Source: JALOLV01 sp046295175
Lineage (GTDB): Bacteria; Bacteroidota; Bacteroidia; Cytophagales; Spirosomataceae
NCBI GenBank assembly: GCA_046295175.1
Contig: JBKBNY010000010.1
Location: forward strand, 1 to 64,000
DNA: 64,000 bases
Direction of reading: 5' to 3'
Part shown: positions 18,271 to 27,440 of the stretch, one piece after another
How positions within the stretch are numbered: position 1 is the first letter of the stretch
Layout of the letters: each line of letters opens with the position of its first letter
Notes under the pieces: model-generated
Told to the model about the DNA's origin: nothing
What the model saw: only the letters and a program-made list of their open reading frames with translations
Databases searched by the model: none
Translations under genes and position numbers: made by a program

Positions 18271-18350
18271 TCATGTTTCGTAATTCCCAACAATTAAAAA
18301 GAAACCATGAGTTTATTGTATCCCAAAATACTTTAAGTCTCATAGGATAA

Positions 18351-19085
18351 ATGACTGCTGTTAACTCTCAAAAATTCCTTATCGGATTTTGGACATCTGC
18401 CTTGCTGATGGTGGTTGTTGGTGCCGCTGGTTTACCAACAGTCTTCTACTTTACACCCCCACTTTGCATATTTTTTCTATTAATTCATTACAATACCCAA
18501 AAAAACACCACCCACAACGAAATTGATTTTTATATCTCAAGTATCTTGATTCTACTGCAAATTATTTATCTGTTATTTTTTCCGTCGATACATCAAAGAA
18601 TAGAGCATTACAGTGGTTGGGGATTCATGATTGTGCATCAGCTTTATATTCAGGTGTTCAGAAAAGAAGGTGCGAGGGTGTTTCAGTCACGAAAAGTCAA
18701 TCTGGTTTTTATATTGATTCCGCTCATTATATGTTTTCTTTATATTGGGATAAAACTCGCCAAAATACCTGATACAGTTTTTATATTTAGTATCATTTAT
18801 CCAATCCACAAGCTCTTCATGTTTATCAATGCCCTCTACCGACCTGTCGATTCTAAAAGCTATAAATACGTAATCATCGGCTGTCTTTTCTCTCTTATCA
18901 CCGACTTGGCCTACACCCACTACGTTTTTGAACTAAAAGAATCATTCTACAACGTAATCGTGATTTTTCCGTACATGATAGCCCAATATTTTTTTATTGT
19001 GGGAATATTGAGCAATACCAGCACCAAAACATTTGCTTTACCGAATAAAATCAAGCGTTTTTTTCAGACATTTTTCTCAATATAA
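18351..19085 (+). CDS. Polytopic membrane protein, YhhN-like
   Basis: Membrane protein of 244 residues with about seven or eight hydrophobic segments and a basic C-terminal tail (NKIKRFFQTFF). The late segments (LITDLAYTHYVFEL, then FPYMIAQYFFIVG) resemble the acidic helix and the YxxAQ helix of the YhhN/lysoplasmalogenase family, but overall similarity is faint and I do not assign that activity. A similar architecture appears in the 238-residue protein at 45523-46239 (SDLYYILPP then a long helix), so the two may be distant paralogues. It overlaps the convergent aacS gene by 22 bases at the 3' ends. It has its own promoter. Confidence 0.7.
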   Translation: MTAVNSQKFLIGFWTSALLMVVVGAAGLPTVFYFTPPLCIFFLLIHYNTQKNTTHNEIDFYISSILILLQIIYLLFFPSIHQRIEHYSGWGFMIVHQLYIQVFRKEGARVFQSRKVNLVFILIPLIICFLYIGIKLAKIPDTVFIFSIIYPIHKLFMFINALYRPVDSKSYKYVIIGCLFSLITDLAYTHYVFELKESFYNVIVIFPYMIAQYFFIVGILSNTSTKTFALPNKIKRFFQTFFSI

Positions 19086-20998
19086 TTGACAAACCACCGG
19101 ATTGAATCTGGATTTCGCATGGTATCGAGCGAAACGGCTTTTTCGAGCGGAGTTCGCATCAGAATCTTCTTAATTGGCATTTCCATCTTTTTACCGCTAA
19201 TTGTGTACGGAATATCAGGCACCGCAAAAATAGCATCTGGTACGTGCCGAGGGCTGTACTGCGTACGAAGAATTCTTTTGATTGCTGTAATCTTTCCTTC
19301 GTCTAATACTTCACCGTTAGCTAAAACTACAAATAGTGGCATAGAAGACGACCCATCCGACTTTTCGATGCAAACCACCACACTATCTTTGATGAACGAC
19401 AACGACTCAACGGCATTGTAGATTTCGGCAGTTCCGATTCTGACACCATCTCGATTAAGCGTAGCATCTGAGCGTCCGTAGATAATTACCCCTTTGTTTT
19501 CGGTAATTTTTATCCAATCGCCATGACACCAAACTTTGGGGTATTTTTCAAAATAACTACCTCTATATCGCTGATTATCAGTATCATTCCAGAAGAAAAT
19601 TGGCATTGAGGGCATCGGCTGGGTGATGATTAATTCACCGACTTCATTTTCTACGGGTTTGCCTTCATCATTCCAAGCCTCGATGGCAGAACCAAGCGTA
19701 AAACACTGCATTTCGCCTTCGTAAACTGGCAAATAAGGCGACCCACCGATAAACGCACTACAAACATCTGTACCGCCACTCAATGAAATCAACTGAACAT
19801 CGGTACTTACTTTTTCATAAATCCATCTAAATGCCTCTGGCGGCAACGGTGAGCCAGTGGAACCAATGGTTTTGAGGTATTTTTTTAATTCAATCGCCTG
19901 CTCGTTATCCCATTCGAGGTTTTTCATGCACCCAATATAGAACGCCGCTCCGCTGCCAAAGTGATTGATTCGGTTTTGTCGAGCAAATTCCCACAAAACA
20001 TTCATATCTGGATACCCTGGCGAGCCATCATAGATGCAGAGAGTTGCTCCGCAGAGTAGCGAACTAATGGCGTAGTTCCACATCATCCAGCCAGTAGTTG
20101 TGTACCACGAAAAACGCTCGCCAGCACTTACATTTTGGTGGATTACCAAGGCTTTGAGATGCTCGATTAGATTACCTCCTGTGCTGTGCGTAATGGCTTT
20201 GGGTTTACCTGTTGTACCCGAAGAATACAAAACCCAAATTGGGTGGCTGAATTCGACTGGTGTAAATGTAAGTTCACTTCTTATGGGCTGAGCTATAATC
20301 TCATTCCATTTCGATTCTCCGATTACAACGACATCGTCTAAAGAAATCAATTTTGTAGATAAATCACTGACTACTTGGCTTTTATCGAAGTATTTGCCGC
20401 CATAATGATAGCCTTGACAGGTAAACAAAATCTTTGGCTCTATCTGCTGAAAACGGTCAATGATACTATCTACCCCAAAGTCGGGTGAGCAGCATGACCA
20501 TATTGCACCAAGCGAATTTACCGCCAAAAAAATGGCTATTGTTTCGGGAGTATTGGCCAAATATCCTACGATTCTATCGCCTTTTTGAATACCTTTTTCA
20601 ATCAAATATTGCTGAATCGCCACCACTTGGTTTTCGAGTTCGCCCCAAGAAATCTCGACCGTTGGTTGTACTTCTGACTTGAAAATGATGGCGGGGTAAT
20701 CGGTAGTTTTATTTCTGAATACGTGTTCGGCGTAGTTGAGCGTTGCACCCACAAACCAGCGAGATTCGAGCATTTCATTGCTTCTTTGTAGAACGGTATT
20801 GTACGGCGAATGGCTCTTTATATCGAAAAACTGCCAAAGGCTCACCCAAAAATCTTCAAGATTCTCGACCGACCATTGCCAGATTTGCTGATAGTTTTCA
20901 AACTTCAAACCTTTGTTTTTGAGCAACCAATTTTCATATTTTTTTAGGTTACTATCTTCAATATATCTTTCGGTTGGTTGCCAAAGAGGTTGATTCAT
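19064..20998 (-). CDS. aacS: Acetoacetyl-CoA synthetase (acetoacetate--CoA ligase)
   Basis: Adenylate-forming enzyme of 644 residues that activates acetoacetate to acetoacetyl-CoA with ATP. The AMP-binding loop is YSSGTTGKPKA (about residues 255-265). The acetoacetyl-CoA synthetase signature GSPGYPDMNVLWEFA distinguishes it from acetyl-CoA synthetase, as does GTDVCSAFIGG. The A8 hinge is YGRSDATLNRDGVRIG and the catalytic lysine lies in SGKKMEMPIKK. The N-terminal ACS domain with WSVENLEDFW is complete. It fits ketone-body or leucine use and could feed the thiolase encoded at 54931. A good promoter precedes it. Its last 22 bases overlap the convergent membrane-protein gene. Confidence 0.93.
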   Translation of the reverse strand: MNQPLWQPTERYIEDSNLKKYENWLLKNKGLKFENYQQIWQWSVENLEDFWVSLWQFFDIKSHSPYNTVLQRSNEMLESRWFVGATLNYAEHVFRNKTTDYPAIIFKSEVQPTVEISWGELENQVVAIQQYLIEKGIQKGDRIVGYLANTPETIAIFLAVNSLGAIWSCCSPDFGVDSIIDRFQQIEPKILFTCQGYHYGGKYFDKSQVVSDLSTKLISLDDVVVIGESKWNEIIAQPIRSELTFTPVEFSHPIWVLYSSGTTGKPKAITHSTGGNLIEHLKALVIHQNVSAGERFSWYTTTGWMMWNYAISSLLCGATLCIYDGSPGYPDMNVLWEFARQNRINHFGSGAAFYIGCMKNLEWDNEQAIELKKYLKTIGSTGSPLPPEAFRWIYEKVSTDVQLISLSGGTDVCSAFIGGSPYLPVYEGEMQCFTLGSAIEAWNDEGKPVENEVGELIITQPMPSMPIFFWNDTDNQRYRGSYFEKYPKVWCHGDWIKITENKGVIIYGRSDATLNRDGVRIGTAEIYNAVESLSFIKDSVVVCIEKSDGSSSMPLFVVLANGEVLDEGKITAIKRILRTQYSPRHVPDAIFAVPDIPYTISGKKMEMPIKKILMRTPLEKAVSLDTMRNPDSIRWFVNYIEKNV

Positions 20999-21060
20999 AG
21001 CCTTTGATTGATTTTGAATGTAAATTGATTGATTTAATTGCTACAACAACTAAATCCTTT

Positions 21061-21091
21061 CAAAAGTACAACCAAATCACGATTCTGTCAA
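21061..21091 (-). promoter_or_regulatory. Promoter of aacS
   Basis: On the minus strand TTG (21091-21089), a 20-bp spacer and TACTTTTG (21068-21061) match the Bacteroidota consensus. The start would fall near 21054, giving a leader of about 55 nt to the ATG at 20998. Confidence 0.6.
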
Positions 21092-21150
21092 ATCAAAAGT
21101 AGTTGGAGTAGGGTAACTTAATCATTTTGAAGTTTACTCGTCTGCACATT

Positions 21151-21555
21151 CTATTTTTTCTCTTGACACAACTCAATCAAAACCCCGTTAGTACCTTTTG
21201 GATGTAAGAAACAAACTAATTTATTATCGGCTCCGCGTTTGGGTTCTTTGTTGAGTAATGTAAATCCTTCGGCTTCGAGACGTTGCATTTCGGCTAAAAT
21301 ATCATCTACCTCAAACGCAATGTGATGGATTCCCTCGCCTTTCTTTTCGATAAATTTAGCTATCGCACTTTCGGGGTTGGTTGCTTCGAGCAATTCGATT
21401 TTGGTTTCGTTAATCTTAAAAAAAGAAGTACTAACGCCCTCACTCTCAACGCTTTCGGATTTATACGGTGGAATATTAAAGATTTTGGTGAATAATTGGT
21501 TTGAAGCTGCCATATCTTTTACGGCAATTCCGATATGTTCGACGTTCGTGAGCAT
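21151..21555 (-). CDS. mce: Methylmalonyl-CoA epimerase
   Basis: VOC-fold metalloenzyme of 134 residues that interconverts the D and L forms of methylmalonyl-CoA in the propionate/succinate route. H7 in VEHIGIAV, H77/H78 in GEGIHHIAFEV and E128 in GVLIELC are the expected metal ligands. KGEGIHHIA and HPKGTNGVLIELCQ are strongly family-specific. Length is normal. No methylmalonyl-CoA mutase is visible in the window. The neighbour aacS also handles short acyl-CoAs, but the 150-bp gap holding the aacS promoter argues against one transcript. Confidence 0.95.
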   Translation of the reverse strand: MLTNVEHIGIAVKDMAASNQLFTKIFNIPPYKSESVESEGVSTSFFKINETKIELLEATNPESAIAKFIEKKGEGIHHIAFEVDDILAEMQRLEAEGFTLLNKEPKRGADNKLVCFLHPKGTNGVLIELCQEKK

Positions 21556-21684
21556 TGGTTTTACAAAATGTTTTTTTAGTTTTTCAAATTTAGTTGTAAA
21601 ATATCAAATTCATTAAATCGAAGTATCCGTATTTTACTTTTAATTTGGCTTATAATTTGATAAATTTGTAAAAAAAATACGTTT

Positions 21685-21915
21685 ATGCAGACTATTTTTC
21701 GAATAAATACAAATGAGATTGATTATAATTTCTTTCAAGCCTTCAAAAAACTCTTTAAAAATAAGGAGTTAAATATTAAGGTTGAAGAAATAACGCCTAC
21801 TATCAATCAAACTGAGGTATTTCAAAAGTTAGAAAAACTGAAACAAAAATATCCTCCAAAAGAAATATCGCACGACATCAATATATCTGCTTTAGCAAAT
21901 GAAATTAACTTATGA
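21685..21915 (+). CDS. Putative antitoxin of PIN toxin
   Basis: Small protein of 76 residues with no recognised DNA-binding domain. Its position, directly upstream of a PIN-domain gene with a 4-base ATGA overlap, is the standard antitoxin-toxin arrangement. The C-terminal half is charged and helical (QKLEKLKQKYPPKEISHDINISALANEINL), like the disordered toxin-wrapping tails of PIN antitoxins; I infer the role from context. TAAATTTG just upstream (about 21660) fits a -7 box. The two genes are visibly more AT-rich than their neighbours, consistent with transfer. Confidence 0.65.
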   Translation: MQTIFRINTNEIDYNFFQAFKKLFKNKELNIKVEEITPTINQTEVFQKLEKLKQKYPPKEISHDINISALANEINL

Positions 21916-22322
21916 TTTATTTTGATACAGATTTTTGGATTCATTATTTCATCATCCAAGACCGCAAAAAACATCTTTTAACTAAACGGATATTTGAGAA
22001 AGTTAAATTGAAAAATCAAGTTTTTATATCATTGCTAAACTTACAAGAGTTGGCATTTGTCTTAGCAAAGCTCGAAATTACACCTCCCGAAATTTATGAA
22101 ACACTTGAAATTTTATATCAATTTAATCCATTGAATTACAATTTTCAAGAATATCAAAGAGCTATAACGATTTGTCAAAAGGTAGGTTTCAATAGTATCA
22201 ATGATTGTTTACACACTGCCATCGCCGAAAATAATTGTGATGAATTATATACTTTCAACCAAATTGATTTTAAGAAAATAAAGAATTACACTTCGCTCAA
22301 AATCAATATTTTAAGTGTTTAA
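21912..22322 (+). CDS. PIN-domain ribonuclease toxin
   Basis: Protein of 136 residues with a PIN-domain pattern: D5 (with D7) in IYFDTDFW, E46 in NLQELAFVL, D98 in SINDCLHTAIAE, and a final Asp/Asn in YTFNQIDF (N116, D119). These acids coordinate metal for RNA cleavage in VapC-type toxins. It starts inside the stop codon of the putative antitoxin, so the two should be translationally coupled. Targets of PIN toxins are usually tRNA or rRNA, but this one's target cannot be inferred. The divergence from textbook VapC suggests a less studied PIN subgroup. Confidence 0.82.
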   Translation: MIYFDTDFWIHYFIIQDRKKHLLTKRIFEKVKLKNQVFISLLNLQELAFVLAKLEITPPEIYETLEILYQFNPLNYNFQEYQRAITICQKVGFNSINDCLHTAIAENNCDELYTFNQIDFKKIKNYTSLKINILSV

Positions 22323-22421
22323 ATTTCACAATCTTCAAACTTGAAGAGAAAAACTCATTTTGAGTATTTTCATTCATAAAAAAGCATTTTTATTTACTTA
22401 TTCATTAACAATTAGCATACT

Positions 22422-25052
22422 GTGGCACGCCCAACCAAAGAAGACCTCAAGAAACAAGCCAAAGAAACACCTCTCAATCGTCAGTATAATCAGATAAAAT
22501 CTAAGTATCCAGGAGCATTACTGCTCTTTAGGGTTGGTGATTTTTACGAAACTTTTGGAGAAGATGCCATCCGAGCATCTAAGATTTTGGGGATTGTCTT
22601 GACCAAACGCAACAATGGGGGTGCTCAAGAAGAATTGGCGGGTTTTCCGCACCATTCGCTCGACACTTATCTACCAAAATTGGTACGAGCGGGCGAGCGT
22701 GTAGCCATCTGCGACCAGCTCGAAGACCCCGCAACCGCCAAGGGAATCGTGCGTCGTGGTGTTACCGAACTCGTAACACCGGGGGTGTCTTTTAATGACA
22801 ACGTCCTCGAAACCAAACAAAACAACTACTTGGCTTCGGTGCATTTTGGCAAAGCCGACCATTTTGGCGTTGCTTTTTTGGATATTTCGACGGGTGAATT
22901 CCTTACAACCGAAGGCAATGCTGCTTACATTGATAAATTATTGCAGAGTTTTGCTCCGTCGGAGGTTCTGTTTTGCAAGAAAAATCGTGGAGAATTTACC
23001 GCACTTTTCGGCGATAAATTCAATACTTTTCAGTTTGAAGATTGGGCTTATACTTACGATTTTGCCTTCCCGATTCTGACAAATCATTTCAAAACTGCTT
23101 CACTTAAAGGCTTCGGGATTGATAATTTAACCGATGGAATCACGGCGGCAGGGGTAATCTTGCAATACCTTTCGGATACCGAACACAAAGAGATTGGGCA
23201 TATTTCTCGCATCACTCGCCTCGACGAAGACAAATACGTTTGGCTCGATAAATTTACGATTCGGAACCTCGAATTGGTTTTTTCTCAGAATGAAGGTGGC
23301 GTTCCACTCATCAATGTTCTCGACCAAACCGTTACGCCAATGGGGGCAAGATTGCTCCGCAAGTGGTTGGTTTTGCCATTGAAAGAGAAAACTTTGATTC
23401 AAGAAAGGCTCGATACCGTTGAGTTTTTGGTTAAAAACGATGAATTGTTAGAACAACTCACTCAAACCTTGAAACCAATCGGCGACCTCGAAAGGCTTAT
23501 TTCAAAAGTGGCGGTCAGACGCATCAATCCTCGCGAAATGGTGCAACTCAAAAGGGCTTTGAAGCAAATTATTCCAATCAAAGAGCTTTTATCGGCAGGT
23601 AGTGGGCAATGGGCTATTCTCCAAAAATATCTTACGCAACTTACCGATTGCCAGTATTTGATTGATAAAATTGAGAAAGAATTAAAAGACGAGCCGCCAA
23701 CGGTTACCAATCAAGGCGGAATGATAAAATCGGGGGTTGATGGCAACCTTGACGAATTACACAAAATCGCATTTTCGGGCAAGGATTATTTGATAGAAAT
23801 TCAAAACCGTGAAATCGAACGGACGGGAATTAGCTCATTAAAAATTGCTTACAATAAGGTTTTTGGGTATTATCTCGAAGTATCGAATTCGCACAAAAGT
23901 AAAGTTCCGACCGATTGGATTCGCAAACAGACTTTGGTAAATGCTGAGCGATATATTACTGAAGAACTAAAAGTTTACGAAGAAAAAATCTTGAGTGCCG
24001 AATCCAAAATTTTTGATATTGAATTCAGAATCTTCAATGATTTGGTACTTGCAGCGGGCGAATTCGTGGGACAAATCCAACAAAATGCTCGTGTTATTTC
24101 AATTTTAGATGCTTTGTCGTCGTTTGCCAAGGTGGCTCAGAAGAATAATTATTGCAAGCCCCAAATCTCCGACGAAAAGATAATCAGGATACAAGAAGGG
24201 CGTCATGCCGTAATCGAACAGCAACTTCCGCTCGGCGAAAGCTACGTACCCAACGATTTGTTTTTAGACGACCAAACGCAACAAATCATCATCATCACTG
24301 GGCCAAACATGGCTGGTAAATCGGCTTTATTGCGTCAGACTGCTCTGATTTCGTTGATGGCTCAAGTCGGGAGTTTTGTACCGGCTCAAAGTGCCGAATT
24401 GGGTATCGTCGATAAAATTTTTACTCGTGTGGGTGCAAGCGATAACCTTTCGCGTGGGGAATCTACTTTTATGGTCGAAATGACCGAAACCGCCAGTATC
24501 TTAAATAACCTCAGCGACCGCAGCTTGGTAATCATGGATGAAATCGGGCGAGGTACGAGTACTTACGATGGCGTGAGTATCGCATGGAGTATTGCGGAGT
24601 ATTTGCACAACAATCCGAAGGTTCGTCCGTACACGCTATTCGCAACCCATTACCACGAACTCAATCAATTGGCCGAAGATTTTAGTCGAATCAAGAATTT
24701 TAACGTGGCCGTAAAAGAGGTCAGTAATAAGGTTGTTTTCTTGCGTAAACTCAAAGAAGGTGGCAGCGAACATAGTTTCGGAATCCACGTAGCACAAATG
24801 GCGGGTATGCCTCAGACCGTTGTGTTACGAGCCAATGAAATTTTGGCTCATCTCGAAAAAGACCACATCAAAGAAGACAACAAAAAACGGATTCAAGAGG
24901 CTCCTAAAAACAATTATCAATTGAGTTTCTTTGAGCCAGCCGACCCGAAAATTGATGAACTAAAGTCTAAACTTAAAAGTCTGGATATTAATACGTTATC
25001 ACCCATTGAGGCTCTACTCAAGCTGAATGAGTTGAAGAAGTTGGTTGAGTAA
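22422..25052 (+). CDS. mutS: DNA mismatch repair protein MutS
   Basis: Mismatch-recognition ATPase of 876 residues. The mismatch-reading motif is FYE (F41-Y42-E43 in [10 protein letters not shown]). The connector and lever domains follow, with the clamp around [23 protein letters not shown]. The ATPase domain has Walker A GPNMAGKS (627-634), Walker B VIMDE (703-707) and the FATHYHEL segment. The C-terminal tail has the dimerisation-type motif [16 protein letters not shown] take the GTG at 22422 as the start because conserved sequence begins at once and no upstream in-frame ATG fits. The preceding 99 bp show no strong promoter. Confidence 0.98.
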   Translation: MARPTKEDLKKQAKETPLNRQYNQIKSKYPGALLLFRVGDFYETFGEDAIRASKILGIVLTKRNNGGAQEELAGFPHHSLDTYLPKLVRAGERVAICDQLEDPATAKGIVRRGVTELVTPGVSFNDNVLETKQNNYLASVHFGKADHFGVAFLDISTGEFLTTEGNAAYIDKLLQSFAPSEVLFCKKNRGEFTALFGDKFNTFQFEDWAYTYDFAFPILTNHFKTASLKGFGIDNLTDGITAAGVILQYLSDTEHKEIGHISRITRLDEDKYVWLDKFTIRNLELVFSQNEGGVPLINVLDQTVTPMGARLLRKWLVLPLKEKTLIQERLDTVEFLVKNDELLEQLTQTLKPIGDLERLISKVAVRRINPREMVQLKRALKQIIPIKELLSAGSGQWAILQKYLTQLTDCQYLIDKIEKELKDEPPTVTNQGGMIKSGVDGNLDELHKIAFSGKDYLIEIQNREIERTGISSLKIAYNKVFGYYLEVSNSHKSKVPTDWIRKQTLVNAERYITEELKVYEEKILSAESKIFDIEFRIFNDLVLAAGEFVGQIQQNARVISILDALSSFAKVAQKNNYCKPQISDEKIIRIQEGRHAVIEQQLPLGESYVPNDLFLDDQTQQIIIITGPNMAGKSALLRQTALISLMAQVGSFVPAQSAELGIVDKIFTRVGASDNLSRGESTFMVEMTETASILNNLSDRSLVIMDEIGRGTSTYDGVSIAWSIAEYLHNNPKVRPYTLFATHYHELNQLAEDFSRIKNFNVAVKEVSNKVVFLRKLKEGGSEHSFGIHVAQMAGMPQTVVLRANEILAHLEKDHIKEDNKKRIQEAPKNNYQLSFFEPADPKIDELKSKLKSLDINTLSPIEALLKLNELKKLVE

Positions 25053-25055
25053 TTC

Positions 25056-25067
25056 GGCTTGGAAGCC
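25056..25067. repeat. Dispersed hairpin GGCTTGGAAGCC in convergent gap
   Basis: The hairpin GGCTT-GG-AAGCC fills most of the 20-bp gap between mutS and the convergent plsC. The 17-mer TCGGCTTGGAAGCCTAA is found again, inverted, at 12138-12154. It probably works as a bidirectional 3'-end signal. Confidence 0.5.
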
Positions 25068-25072
25068 TAAAA

Positions 25073-25816
25073 CTATTTCTTTCGATTTGCCTTAAATTCT
25101 TTTATCGCATTTTCGGCCTCATTGGCAATCTCTTCGGCCGATTTCCCAGCAGGTTCGATAGGTTGCAGGACCGTCCATGACATTTTGGAGAATGAAGTAA
25201 ACGGAAATAATCCTTTCGGATTAAAATGGCCCGTTCCTCCAACTGCCACTGGCACAACGACGGCATTGGGGCAACGCTTCAAAAGAGCCGAAATTCCGCC
25301 TGCGGCAAACTGCTTCATTTCGCCATTACGAGAGCGAGTTCCTTCTGGAAAAATCGCTGCAGAATAGTTATTTTCGTGAATATATTTACTCAATCGGAGA
25401 ATCTCTGTAATCGCCTGCTTACCATCTTTTCGGTCGATGAGTGCCGCTCCGCTTTTTTGAAGATTATACGAAATACTCGGAATCCCCTTTGCCAATTCAA
25501 TCTTTGCTACAAAAACAGGATTGTATTTGCGTAAAAACCAAATGATTGAAGGTATGTCGAATGTACTTTGATGATTTGCCGTAAAAATAATGGGGCGACC
25601 GCTCGGAAGCTCGGCTAATTGTTTAAAACTCACCGTCGAGCCAGTCAGGTAATAGCCATAAGTGATGAAGAAATTGAGCCAATCTACCGAAGCTTTATGG
25701 GCTTTTTTCCCAAATACATTATAACAAACTACTTGAATGATATGAAAAATGCCCAAAATGATAAAGAAATAAAGCAAGAAAACGCAACTTAAAATGTAAT
25801 CAATAATTTTTTTCAT
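25073..25816 (-). CDS. plsC: 1-acyl-sn-glycerol-3-phosphate acyltransferase (PlsC family)
   Basis: Membrane acyltransferase of 247 residues that adds the second acyl chain to make phosphatidic acid. An N-terminal hydrophobic segment (about 8-32) anchors it. The catalytic HX4D motif is N81-H-Q-S-T-F-D87 and the substrate-binding motif is FPEGTRSRNG (156-165). A conserved VPVAVGGTG follows. I chose ATG 25816 because the 30 codons upstream encode NuoH-overlapping sequence with no family similarity. It lies 17 bp after nuoH and is likely in the same transcript as the ATPase-nuclease-nuoH genes. Confidence 0.93.
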   Translation of the reverse strand: MKKIIDYILSCVFLLYFFIILGIFHIIQVVCYNVFGKKAHKASVDWLNFFITYGYYLTGSTVSFKQLAELPSGRPIIFTANHQSTFDIPSIIWFLRKYNPVFVAKIELAKGIPSISYNLQKSGAALIDRKDGKQAITEILRLSKYIHENNYSAAIFPEGTRSRNGEMKQFAAGGISALLKRCPNAVVVPVAVGGTGHFNPKGLFPFTSFSKMSWTVLQPIEPAGKSAEEIANEAENAIKEFKANRKK

Positions 25817-25833
25817 AAACTGTTGGTATAAGA

Positions 25834-26925
25834 CTAAATCATCAATAATCGCCAAACTGCACAAATCAGCAACAAAACTAACGAGAATGGCGTAAGTACT
25901 TTCCATCCTAAATACATCAATTGGTCAACCCTAAAACGCGGGAAAGTCCAGCGAATCCACATCATCACAAATACTAAGAAATAGGCTTTTGAAAACAACC
26001 AAAATGCTCCCCAAGCATAGCTTTGCCAAGTGTCTAATTGCCCCGTTGTCCAGTCAGCTAATTTAATTTCTCCAATATTCGGCAATGGTGTATTCCAGCT
26101 TCCGAGAAACAAGACCGAAGCCAAAAGCGAAATCAAAAGCATCATTCCGTACTCCGAAAGCATCATAATTGCCCATCTGAAACCCGAATATTCGGTATGA
26201 AAACCACCTATCAATTCAGATTCGGCCTCGGGCAAATCAAACGGAGCTCGGTTACACTCGGCCAATCCCGAAATAAAAAAAATGAAAAAGCCTATCAACA
26301 AAAACGGACTCCTGAATATATTCCAAGTCAGCAATCCACCGATTTTTGAAACATCAACCCCCGTAGCTTTGATTCCGAAAAGGTAATTTGATTCGGTGGC
26401 GAATAGCCCTTGTTGTGAGCTAATCTCTTGCAAATCAAGACTTTGAGAAACAATCGCAACACAAAGTACGCTTAATCCGAGCGGAATCTCGTACGAAATC
26501 AACTGAGCAACCGAACGCATCGCACCGTACAATGAATATTTATTGTTTGAAGCCCAACCCGCCATCAGAATCCCGAGAATATCGAGTGAAACAATCGCTA
26601 AAAGTAAAAAAACACCCGTTTCGGTTGCCGAACCTCGTACGTTTGGAGCCAATGGCATAACCGAAAATCCAGCAAAAACTGCCGCAAAAATCATAAACGG
26701 AGCAAATTTAAACATCCGTCTATCGGCCGCCGTCGGAATAATATCTTCTTTCTGAATCAATTTCAGCAAATCGGCAATTAACTGTAGCAATCCCCATTTA
26801 CCAACCTCCATCGGCCCCAAACGGTCTTGGATAAACGCCGAAACTTTACGTTCGAGATAAACCCCGACGACTACATTGGCAAAAACAACCGCCAAAAATA
26901 TCAGTAACGCTATGTATGGTGTCAT
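25834..26925 (-). CDS. nuoH: NADH-quinone oxidoreductase subunit H
   Basis: Membrane subunit of complex I, 363 residues, about eight helices, forming part of the quinone-binding chamber. Signatures: LERKVSAFIQDRLGPMEVGKWGLLQ at the start of the protein, FAPF, ASNNKYSLYGAMRS, and AECNRAPFDLPEAESELIGGFHTEYSG, the best conserved loop. No other nuo gene is in the window, so this subunit is detached from any nuo operon. Its ATG overlaps the stop codon of the upstream nuclease-like gene (ATGA), which implies translational coupling to an unrelated gene. Confidence 0.97.
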   Translation of the reverse strand: MTPYIALLIFLAVVFANVVVGVYLERKVSAFIQDRLGPMEVGKWGLLQLIADLLKLIQKEDIIPTAADRRMFKFAPFMIFAAVFAGFSVMPLAPNVRGSATETGVFLLLAIVSLDILGILMAGWASNNKYSLYGAMRSVAQLISYEIPLGLSVLCVAIVSQSLDLQEISSQQGLFATESNYLFGIKATGVDVSKIGGLLTWNIFRSPFLLIGFFIFFISGLAECNRAPFDLPEAESELIGGFHTEYSGFRWAIMMLSEYGMMLLISLLASVLFLGSWNTPLPNIGEIKLADWTTGQLDTWQSYAWGAFWLFSKAYFLVFVMMWIRWTFPRFRVDQLMYLGWKVLTPFSLVLLLICAVWRLLMI

Positions 26926-27440
26926 TTTGAATAATACGGATAAATAATTGTTTCGTTGGCTGATTTAGGCATTATTCGCTTCTTTTGACCTTTAAATTCA
27001 ATTTTTTCATTCATAAAAAGTTTACTTTCCAATCCTAAATCTCTCATACTCATTTTACTGACCAAAAATAGTTCGATTTTTTCAAAATGCCTATTCAAGT
27101 ATCTCTTTACCTCCGATTCACCAACAAATTTCTCAACATTCCGAAACTTCTCCGGAATCCCGCTTGGGTCTAAATCTTTACCTTTCTGTTTTTTGAGTTC
27201 AACTAAATACAAGGCATAAGTTTCGGATTTATCTTGGCATTTAAGCACAATCAGGCAATCTATCGCCTTTGGAGTATTACTTAACTTTTTACTTTCGTAA
27301 AATTTATCAACTTTGATAATTATATAATCGTTTTTATCAATCTTCGAATCAAATTTGGCACAAATACCTTCTTCACAACAAGTATCATCTACAAACTCTT
27401 TTAAGGTTTCGTCATCGCGGATTTTATTCAACAACAGCAT
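26922..27440 (-). CDS. Putative PD-(D/E)XK nuclease partner of the ATPase
   Basis: Protein of 172 residues that I do not recognise as a named family. The pattern D61 (KAIDCLIVLKC), then E81-L82-K83 on the next strand (YALYLVELKK), then a helix and the strand KIELFLVSK fits the core of PD-(D/E)XK nucleases. An unusual CC pair (21-22) and C27 lie near the N-terminus. Its first 17 bases overlap the ATPase gene upstream, so it is almost certainly that ATPase's partner. Its stop overlaps the nuoH start. Nuclease activity is inferred from the motif only; it could also be a catalytically dead sensor. Confidence 0.6.
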   Translation of the reverse strand: MLLLNKIRDDETLKEFVDDTCCEEGICAKFDSKIDKNDYIIIKVDKFYESKKLSNTPKAIDCLIVLKCQDKSETYALYLVELKKQKGKDLDPSGIPEKFRNVEKFVGESEVKRYLNRHFEKIELFLVSKMSMRDLGLESKLFMNEKIEFKGQKKRIMPKSANETIIYPYYSK

